A DNA stretch of 64,000 nucleotides from the NCBI RefSeq assembly GCF_002803515.1, contig NZ_PHQX01000001.1, positions 434,001 through 498,000 on the forward strand, in the 5' to 3' direction. Of this stretch, positions 58,545 through 64,000 are shown piece after piece (position 1 is the stretch's first letter; each line of letters begins with the position of its first letter). The notes beneath the pieces are model-generated. The model saw only the letters and a list, made by a program, of their open reading frames with translations. It was not told where the DNA came from and did not search any database. This stretch comes from Stenotrophomonas lactitubi. Its GTDB lineage: Bacteria; Pseudomonadota; Gammaproteobacteria; Xanthomonadales; Xanthomonadaceae. The position numbers and the translations under genes are program-made.

Positions 58545-60827
58545 TCAGAACTTCACGTTCAGTGCCAGGGTGGCCGAACGACCCGGGGCGATGCTCGCGT
58601 AGTGCGACGCATAGGCCTTGGTGAAGTAGGTCTTGTCGGTCAGGTTCTGCACGTTCAACTGCAGGCTGATGTTGTCCTGGATCGCGTAGCTGGCCATCGC
58701 ATCGAAGCGGGTGTAGCTGGGGATCCACTTGGTGTTGGCCACATCACCGTACTGCTTGTCGGAGTAGTTGGCGCCGGCGCCGACGGTCAGGCCGAACGGG
58801 AAGCGGTAGGTGGTCCACAGGGTGGCGCTGTGCTTGGCGGTGTTCGGGAACACGTTGCCGTTGTACGGCGAGGGCACGTAGACGTTGGACGGGCACGTGC
58901 GGCCGGACACGGCGCAGACGAAGCCGTTGTCCTTCAGTTCCGAATCCAGGTAGGTGTAGCCGCCGTACAGGCTCCAGGCGTCGGTCAGCTGGCCGGTGAA
59001 GCCCAGTTCCACGCCGTTGATTTCCTTCTTGCCGGCGTTCTGGCTGGTGCCGTTGTCCACGGTCACGCGCGCGTTGTCCATCACGGTGTGGAAGATCGCC
59101 GCGGTCAGGTTCAGGCGGTTGTCGAACAGGTCCCACTTGGTGCCCAGTTCGAGGTTCTTGGTGTCCTGCGGCTTGAGGTCGGCTACGGTGGCGCTGAGGC
59201 CATCGGAACCATCGCCACCGTCCATGCCCGGCGGGGTGGAAGAGGTGCCGTAGGACAGGTAGATGCTGCCGTTGGCAGCCGGCTTGAAGACGATGCCGGC
59301 CTGGTAGTTCAGGAAGTCATTGTCGTTGCGCACGCGGGTCGGCGCCTTGCCGGCCACCGGGGTGGTCAGGGTGGTGGAGAAGTCGTCGTAACGCAGGCCG
59401 ACGTTGATCATCCACTGCGCGTTCAGTTCGATGGTGTCGAACAGGTAGGCCGACTTGGTCTTGGTGCGCTGCTCGACGTCCAGCGCCTTGTCGCTGCGGT
59501 ACACCGCATGGGTGGCCGCCCACGGATCGTTCGGGTTCGGGTTGTCGAAGCTGGTGCAGTTGTAGCCGGTGGCGGCACCGGTGGTCGGGCACTTGCTGCT
59601 GTTGGTCAGCGGGTTGTTGGTGCCCGGGGTCATCAGGTAGCTGCCGCGGGTCATCTTTTCATCGCTGTATTCCAGGCCGGCGCTGTAGCTGTGCTTCAGC
59701 GCACCGGTCTGGAACGCACCGGTCAGGCTCAGCTGGTCGGCAAAGCTCTTGACGTCGACGGCGCGGCTGTTGGTACGGCGCCACAAAGTGCCGTAGTTGT
59801 TCGGGTTGCCCTGGCTGTCGTCCGGCTGGGTCCACAGGTAATCGTTGCTGGTGTTGCCCAGGCGCGCGATGTTGCGCAGCTTGTGGCCACCGAAGTCGTA
59901 GCTGCCGTCCAGAGTGCTGATGTCGGCGCGGGTGCGCTGGAAATCGCGATCCACCAGGCCGTAGTAGTTGTTGCGGTCGGGCACCATCGGGCGGCCGTCG
60001 ACCCACTTCGACACCGGTGCGCCGTTCGGGTTGCCGTACGGGAAGCCGCCTGCGTCGGGCAGGTCGTCGCTCTGCATGTGGTAGTGGCTGGCGATCAGCT
60101 GCGCCGGACCGTTCAGGCCGAACGCGATCGACGGCGCGATGCCCCAGCGGCTGACGTTGGCCGCGTCACGACCTGCGATGTCCGACTCGTGCTTCATCAG
60201 GTTCAGGCGCGCAGCGATGCCATCGCCCAGCACGTAGTTGGCATCCACGGTGCCACGTGCGTAGCTGTCGGTACCGATGCCCATGCTGGCAGTGGTCTCG
60301 TTCTTCAGCTTCGGGGTCTTGCTGACCAGGTTGAGGCTGCCACCACCGGAATCACGGCCGCCGTAGGCCGAGCTCGGGCCCTTGACCACTTCCACCTGCT
60401 CCAGGTCGAACACTTCGCGGGTCTGCGAACCGACGTCGCGCAGGCCATCGACGAACATGTTGCTCTGCGAGTCGAAGCCGCGGATGAAGGGGCGGTCGCC
60501 GGTCGGGTTGCCGCCTTCGCCGGCACCGAAGGTGATGCCCGGCACCATGCGCAGCGCATCCTGCAGGTTGGTCGCACCGGTTTCGGCGATCAGCTTCTCC
60601 GAGACGATCGAGACCGACTTCGGGGTGTCCAGCAGGGCGGCGGTGAACTTCGGCGAGGACGGGTTGAACCAGCTGCCACGCACGTGGACCTTGTCCAGTT
60701 CGGTGGCCTTGCTGGCGCCGGCGTCGTCGGCCGCCTGTGCCGCCAGCGGCGCGAAGCCGGCGGCGAGCGTGGCGGTGGCCAGTACCGAAACGCGGGGTGC
60801 GTACTTGCGGGTCTTGATGTGGGTCAT
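58545..60827 (-). CDS. TonB-dependent siderophore receptor, Fiu/PiuA-like
   Basis: A 760-residue outer-membrane receptor. Signal peptide MTHIKTRKYAPRVSVLATATLAAGFAPLAAQA-type (shown in part), TonB box-like DKVHVRG, and a plug with TPKSVSIVSEKLIAETGATNLQDALRMVPGITF and FIRGFDSQSNMFVDGLRDVG. The barrel ends APGRSATLALNVKF. The plug motif GAGEGGNPTGDRPFIRGFDS is typical of Fiu. Catecholate siderophores and catechol-bearing cephalosporins use this class of receptor in other species. piuC follows. Confidence 0.93.
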   Translation of the reverse strand: MTHIKTRKYAPRVSVLATATLAAGFAPLAAQAADDAGASKATELDKVHVRGSWFNPSSPKFTAALLDTPKSVSIVSEKLIAETGATNLQDALRMVPGITFGAGEGGNPTGDRPFIRGFDSQSNMFVDGLRDVGSQTREVFDLEQVEVVKGPSSAYGGRDSGGGSLNLVSKTPKLKNETTASMGIGTDSYARGTVDANYVLGDGIAARLNLMKHESDIAGRDAANVSRWGIAPSIAFGLNGPAQLIASHYHMQSDDLPDAGGFPYGNPNGAPVSKWVDGRPMVPDRNNYYGLVDRDFQRTRADISTLDGSYDFGGHKLRNIARLGNTSNDYLWTQPDDSQGNPNNYGTLWRRTNSRAVDVKSFADQLSLTGAFQTGALKHSYSAGLEYSDEKMTRGSYLMTPGTNNPLTNSSKCPTTGAATGYNCTSFDNPNPNDPWAATHAVYRSDKALDVEQRTKTKSAYLFDTIELNAQWMINVGLRYDDFSTTLTTPVAGKAPTRVRNDNDFLNYQAGIVFKPAANGSIYLSYGTSSTPPGMDGGDGSDGLSATVADLKPQDTKNLELGTKWDLFDNRLNLTAAIFHTVMDNARVTVDNGTSQNAGKKEINGVELGFTGQLTDAWSLYGGYTYLDSELKDNGFVCAVSGRTCPSNVYVPSPYNGNVFPNTAKHSATLWTTYRFPFGLTVGAGANYSDKQYGDVANTKWIPSYTRFDAMASYAIQDNISLQLNVQNLTDKTYFTKAYASHYASIAPGRSATLALNVKF

Positions 60828-60914
60828 GGGTAGGTTGGCGGTGGCTTGGAGAGGGAATGAGCGAGGGCCGGCCAGCACGGTTGGCCGCGCGGCGACAGGC
60901 AGGAGGTGGGTTCT

Positions 60915-60938
60915 GTAGAGCCGAGCCATGCTCGGCTG
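60915..60938 (+). repeat. SMAG-type REP, GTAGAGCCGAGCC variant
   Basis: GTAG head and stem AGCCGAGC/GCTCGGCT. It lies between the receptor and the small gene upstream of it. Confidence 0.85.
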
Positions 60939-60981
60939 GCCGGAAACGCAATCAGGCGCACGGCAACGGCCGCAGGGCGCC

Positions 60982-61386
60982 TCAGATGGCGCGCGGTGCC
61001 GGAGGTGCGTGGCCGGGATTCAGGCGCAGCGAGGGGTCGTGCAGCTGCCAGCGCAGGGCATCGGAGTGCCACAGCGGGATATGCGCCACCAGCGCGGCAC
61101 GCGGCAGGGCAGTGCCGGCGCAGGGCGTGCCACCTTCACCATCCACCGGAGGTTCCGGGGCGGGGGCGGCGTGGTGCGGGCATTCATCGCCGGAAGGCGC
61201 CGGTAGCGGAGCGACCTGCTCGATATCGTGCAGAAGCGCTTGCCAGCCTGCGTTGGCGGCGCGGCCACCGCGTCCTTCATGCAACGCCGACCAGCCCAAC
61301 AGCAGCGTCAGCAGCGCGGCCACGAGCAGCGGCCACCCCTGACGGGCGAGCTGGCACAGCGTGGCAATGGGCGCGGACGAAGCCAT
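60982..61386 (-). CDS. Small membrane-anchored protein before TonB receptor, unknown
   Basis: A 134-residue protein with one N-terminal hydrophobic segment (GWPLLVAALLTLLLGW), two cysteines (DECPHH, TPCAG) and a His/Trp-bearing C-terminal part (LVAHIPLWHSDALRWQLHDP). Not recognised. A Fur box lies about 47 bases upstream and the Fiu-like receptor downstream, so it is likely iron-regulated. Confidence 0.6.
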   Translation of the reverse strand: MASSAPIATLCQLARQGWPLLVAALLTLLLGWSALHEGRGGRAANAGWQALLHDIEQVAPLPAPSGDECPHHAAPAPEPPVDGEGGTPCAGTALPRAALVAHIPLWHSDALRWQLHDPSLRLNPGHAPPAPRAI

Positions 61387-61432
61387 GGCGCGGGCAGGGG
61401 CGTTACGAAGATGTTACGTAGGATAACATCAA

Positions 61433-61447
61433 CGATAATGATTCGCA
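61433..61447 (-). promoter_or_regulatory. Fur box
   Basis: CGATAAT-G-ATTCGCA matches the 7-1-7 Fur consensus at 11 of 14 positions, upstream of the small gene at 60982 and the Fiu-like receptor. Confidence 0.7.
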
Positions 61448-61515
61448 TGTGCGGGCCCGGCATCCGGTTCCGGGTGGCCCGCAGGGCCCCTGAAAGGCCC
61501 TCCAGGTGCCCGCCA

Positions 61516-61538
61516 GTAGATCCACCCCATGGTGGATG
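61516..61538 (+). repeat. SMAG repeat, shortened
   Basis: GTAGATCCACCCC...GGTGGATGC, a slightly diverged SMAG unit just before the end of the Rieske gene. Confidence 0.8.
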
Positions 61539-61547
61539 CCCTGGACT

Positions 61548-61880
61548 TCAATCGCGGTCGTCGCGGGTCCACACCGCGTCGTGCTCGCGCTTCACCGGAA
61601 ACTTCGGCACCGCCGTATAGGCCGGCGCACACAGGGCGCGGCCGTCTCGCACGTCGAAGCGCGCGCCGTGCAGCACGCACTCCACGCTGCCTTCGGTGGT
61701 GTTGAACTCGCCCGAGGACAGCTCGAACTCTTCATGCGTGCACTGGTCTTCCAGGGCATACAGTTCGCCGTCGAGGTTGAACACCACGATCGGCGTGCCG
61801 GTGACCTCGTCGAAAACGCTCTTCATTTCGCCGGGCAGCAGTTCGGCGCCGGCGCAGACAAAGGTCCAGGCCTCGCTCAC
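61548..61880 (-). CDS. Rieske [2Fe-2S] ferredoxin
   Basis: A 110-residue soluble Rieske protein. Cluster ligands Cys47, His49 (QCTHEEF) and Cys68, His71 (ECVLHGARFD). GTG 61880 is the likely start, overlapping the GNAT stop by 4 bases. Genes of this type sit beside suf genes in Xanthomonadaceae, and sufS lies at the end of this window; a role in the SUF pathway is inferred. Confidence 0.9.
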   Translation of the reverse strand: MSEAWTFVCAGAELLPGEMKSVFDEVTGTPIVVFNLDGELYALEDQCTHEEFELSSGEFNTTEGSVECVLHGARFDVRDGRALCAPAYTAVPKFPVKREHDAVWTRDDRD

Positions 61881-62416
61881 GCGGTGGCTCCGGCCAACGG
61901 CTTTTCCAGGATCTCGAAGCGCAGGTCGTCGCGCTTGGGAATGCCGAAGCGTTCGTCGCCGTACGGGAACGGCTTCTTGATGCCGGTGCGCTGGTAACCG
62001 CGGCGTTCGTAAAAGGCGATCAGTTCGTCGCGCACGTCGATCACCGTCATCTGCATCACCGGCACGTTCCATTCCTGCGCGGCATGGGCTTCGGCGGCGT
62101 CCATCAACTGCTTGCCGACGCCACCGCCCTGCTGGCTGGGATCGACCGAGAACATGCCGAAGTAGCCCTTGCCGTCGACATCGGCGACGTGGGCACAGGC
62201 CACCAGCTGGCCGTCGCGTTCGGCCAGCAGGATGGTCGAGCGCGGGCGGTCCAGGTCGCCCTGGATGCCTTCGGCGTCGATGCGGGCGCCGTCCAGCAGG
62301 TCGGCTTCGGTGGTCCAGCCAACGCGGCTGGCGTCGCCGCGGTAGGCCGAGGTGACCAGGGTGATCAGGGCGGGGATGTCGGCCGACGTGGCGGCGCGGA
62401 AGGTCAGGGTGCTCAT
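61877..62416 (-). CDS. GNAT-family N-acetyltransferase
   Basis: A 179-residue acetyltransferase with the acetyl-CoA loop VDPSQQGGGVGKQLMDAAEAHA and the C-terminal YERRGYQRTGIK. Substrate unknown. Coupled to the Rieske gene. Confidence 0.9.
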   Translation of the reverse strand: MSTLTFRAATSADIPALITLVTSAYRGDASRVGWTTEADLLDGARIDAEGIQGDLDRPRSTILLAERDGQLVACAHVADVDGKGYFGMFSVDPSQQGGGVGKQLMDAAEAHAAQEWNVPVMQMTVIDVRDELIAFYERRGYQRTGIKKPFPYGDERFGIPKRDDLRFEILEKPLAGATA

Positions 62417-62458
62417 GCGGCTATTCTAGGTGGGGCTTGGGCGCTCGCAAATGGGTCA

Positions 62459-62498
62459 GGGTCAGATCCCTTCTGTCGCGCAGAAGGGCTCTGACCCC
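62459..62498. repeat. GGGTCAGATCCC-type hairpin repeat
   Basis: A palindrome with arms GGGTCAGATCCCTTCTG and its near complement. Part of the RAYT 2-associated family. Confidence 0.8.
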
Positions 62499-62546
62499 CG
62501 GGCACCGGCTATGCTGCAGCTCACCGCTTTCCCGCAGGAGGCACGA

Positions 62547-63011
62547 GTGGACAGGCAAGGTGGCGTGGCTGTGAGGGTCGTAACGCTCGGTGTGGTCGTG
62601 GTGATGTCCATCCTGCTTGTGCGCCAGGATGTCTCCGTCGCGGGCCGGGACGTTTCCTTCAACAGTTTTGCTTGCCCCAGGTTCAATCCGGCACGTGCAC
62701 TGCCGGTCGCGCTGGAGGAACTGCGTGCGCACCCGGTCCGCTACCAGGGCCGCGCGGTGAAGGTGCGTGGCGCCTACGTCGATGGCTGGGAAATGTCGGC
62801 GCTGCATCCGGGGCCTCCGGTACGTGACCCGTGGGCGGCGGACGGCATCTGGGTGGAGGGCATCGCGCCGATGACGCTGCCGACGGAGCAGGCCGTTGAA
62901 ATGACCGGGATCGTGTCGGCGGCACGACCGGATGCGCAGAGCGGCAAGGGGCATCTAGGCAAGTGGCCGGCCGAGCTGTGCGTGTCGTCGGTGCGGCGGT
63001 TGCAGGAGTGA
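62547..63011 (+). CDS. Small exported protein, OB-fold-like, unknown
   Basis: A 154-residue protein. Hydrophobic segment VVTLGVVVVMSILLV at the N-terminus, then ALEELRAHPVRYQGRAVKVRGAYVDGWEMSALHP, a pattern seen in small OB-fold periplasmic proteins. GTG 62547 is supported by AGGAGG 5 bases upstream; the frame upstream is repeat DNA. Two cysteines. Function unknown. Confidence 0.75.
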   Translation: MDRQGGVAVRVVTLGVVVVMSILLVRQDVSVAGRDVSFNSFACPRFNPARALPVALEELRAHPVRYQGRAVKVRGAYVDGWEMSALHPGPPVRDPWAADGIWVEGIAPMTLPTEQAVEMTGIVSAARPDAQSGKGHLGKWPAELCVSSVRRLQE

Positions 63012-63022
63012 TTGGGTGGTAG

Positions 63023-63063
63023 GGGTCAGAGCCCTTTGGCGATGCGAAAGGGATCTGACCCCA
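63023..63063. repeat. GGGGTCAGAGCCC-type hairpin, left of RAYT 2
   Basis: Palindrome GGGGTCAGAGCCCTTT...AAAGGGATCTGACCCC, the outer of two copies upstream of RAYT 2. Confidence 0.85.
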
Positions 63064-63124
63064 ATCCCCGACGCCGGAAAGGGCGACAGCCCGACTGTCA
63101 GGCGCGCCGCGTTGGCAGATGCTC

Positions 63125-63163
63125 GGGGTCAGATCCTCTTGCGCAGCAAAGGGCTCTGACCCC
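63125..63163. repeat. GGGGTCAGATCC-type hairpin, inner left of RAYT 2
   Basis: A second copy in inverted relation to the first, 20 bases before the RAYT 2 start. Confidence 0.85.
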
Positions 63164-63182
63164 TTGGCTTCCGGAGACGCTC

Positions 63183-63833
63183 ATGCCCAGGCCGCGTCGC
63201 ATCGATGCACCGGGCTACCCACAACATGTCGTCCAGCGCGGTAACAATCGCCAAGGGGTGTTCCTCGCTGATGGCGACCGCGTCGCCTATCTGCGCCTGC
63301 TGTGTCATCACGCAGACCTGCAGCAATGCCGGGTCCACGCCTACGTGCTGATGGGCAACCACGTGCACCTGCTGGTGACGCCCGAGGCAGCCGGCGGGCT
63401 GTCGCGGATGATGCAGGCGGTAAATCGTGCCTACGTGCGCCGTGTGAATGATCGGCACGGCCGCACGGGAACTCTGTGGGAGGGGCGTTTTCACTCGACC
63501 CTGGTGGACACGGATCGCTACCTGCTTGCCTGCCAGCGGTACATCGAGCTCAATCCGGTGCGTGCGGGGATGGTGGCGCATCCCGGGGACTATCGCTGGT
63601 CGAGCTATCGGGCAAACGCGGAGGGCAGGGCGAATGCACTTCTCGTGCCGCATTCGGCGTTCGAGTTGATTGCGGCTGATGTGGATGAGCGGCGCAGGCG
63701 CTACGCCGAGTTCATCGAGCAGGGTGTTCCTGCGGGTGATCTGGCGGAGATACGTGGAGCGCTGCAGTCGCAGCGGCGATTGGTTGGGGTGCTGATGGGG
63801 TCAGAGCCCATTCGCGGTGCGAAAGGGATCTGA
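63183..63833 (+). CDS. REP-associated tyrosine transposase (RAYT 2)
   Basis: A 216-residue Y1/HUH transposase: histidine pair in MGNHVHLLV (60-62), nucleophile Tyr120 in RYIELNPVRAGM, and GTLWEGRFHSTLVDTDRYLL. It is of a different RAYT group from RAYT 1. It is bracketed by GGGGTCAGA hairpins, and its last 13 or so codons and TGA lie inside the right-hand repeat. Confidence 0.93.
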   Translation: MPRPRRIDAPGYPQHVVQRGNNRQGVFLADGDRVAYLRLLCHHADLQQCRVHAYVLMGNHVHLLVTPEAAGGLSRMMQAVNRAYVRRVNDRHGRTGTLWEGRFHSTLVDTDRYLLACQRYIELNPVRAGMVAHPGDYRWSSYRANAEGRANALLVPHSAFELIAADVDERRRRYAEFIEQGVPAGDLAEIRGALQSQRRLVGVLMGSEPIRGAKGI

Positions 63834-63838
63834 CCCCG
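63798..63838. repeat. GGGGTCAGAGCCC-type hairpin overlapping RAYT 2 end
   Basis: The right-hand copy of the repeat; the RAYT 2 stop codon is the TGA of its ATCTGACCCC end. Confidence 0.85.
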
Positions 63839-63847
63839 GCTGAGGTC

Positions 63848-64000
63848 TCAGCCCAGCAACTTCCGCACCTTCGTCAACGCCACCATGAACCGCTCGATCT
63901 CTTCATGCGTGTTGTAGAACGCCAACGACGCACGGCAGGTCGCGGCCACGCCGTAGTACTGCAGCAGCGGATGCGCGCAGTGCTGGCCCGAACGCACGGC
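63848..64000 (-). CDS. sufS: Cysteine desulfurase SufS, C-terminal part (start outside window)
   Basis: The minus strand is open from the window edge to TGA at 63850-63848. The 50 visible residues read [17 protein letters not shown]...[16 protein letters not shown], which is the SufS C-terminus. The cysteine in GQHCAHP is the persulfide-forming residue. It supplies sulfur for Fe-S assembly; the rest of the suf operon should lie to the right. Confidence 0.93.
   Translation of the reverse strand, partial: AVRSGQHCAHPLLQYYGVAATCRASLAFYNTHEEIERFMVALTKVRKLLG

Noticed and set aside
57921..60833. A 970-codon plus-strand open frame
   Set aside because: Antisense to the Fiu-like receptor and the Sel1 gene; Val/Gly/Arg-rich shadow without recognisable motifs.

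Overview
The window is GC-rich, gene-dense DNA from a gammaproteobacterium of the Xanthomonadaceae, almost certainly the Stenotrophomonas maltophilia complex. The case rests on three things: many SMAG-type REP palindromes that begin with GTAG, two REP-associated tyrosine transposases (RAYTs), and a SoxR gene divergent from an MFS pump as described for S. maltophilia mfsA. The gene order rpoN-hpf-ptsN-hprK-rapZ-PTS agrees. No tRNA, rRNA, prophage, integrase or CRISPR array was seen.

Layout. 1-5100: end of a hydrolase, mfsA/soxR with a shared SoxR operator, an SDR/LysR divergent pair, proC. 5100-8900: yggS divergent from pilT-pilU, then a PIN-like nuclease gene. 9000-17100: aldo/keto reductase, LysR, a DUF4287 protein, a YitT-like protein, tag with a DUF4153 protein, algH-ruvX-pyrB. 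17100-20400: RAYT 1, a lipoprotein esterase, a zinc-ribbon protein, mgtE. 20500-31100 (minus strand): kdsD-kdsC-lptC-lptA-lptB-rpoN-hpf-ptsN-hprK-rapZ and EIIA-HPr-EI, joining LPS supply and export to sigma-54 and the regulatory PTS. 31150-41100: ibaG-murA, two DUF3108 proteins, purN, purM, a DUF2066 protein, an AI-2E-type permease, hda. 41100-48600: murU-amgK cell-wall recycling, an M20 peptidase, a comEA-like gene, a probable CsrB/RsmY-like small RNA, two L,D-transpeptidases, hutD. 48900-61400: an iron-uptake block with a five-gene flavin electron-transfer operon (PepSY, DUF2271, DUF4198, ApbE, NADPH flavoreductase), two TonB receptors, piuC and two Fur-like sites. 61500-64000: a Rieske ferredoxin, a GNAT, a small exported protein, RAYT 2 and the end of sufS.

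Two RNA-level signals deserve most attention. The first, at about 45723-46095, is a run of hairpins that display GGA in their loops, with six exact CAGGATG repeats and a closing intrinsic terminator. This is the architecture of an RsmA/CsrA-sequestering sRNA. The second is a family of five roughly 100-nt hairpins (11084, 11691, 23187, 41214, 41506) with a conserved core and arms that differ in sequence but keep pairing.

REP-type palindromes of at least three sequence families fill almost every intergenic gap. Several supply the stop codon of the neighbouring gene.
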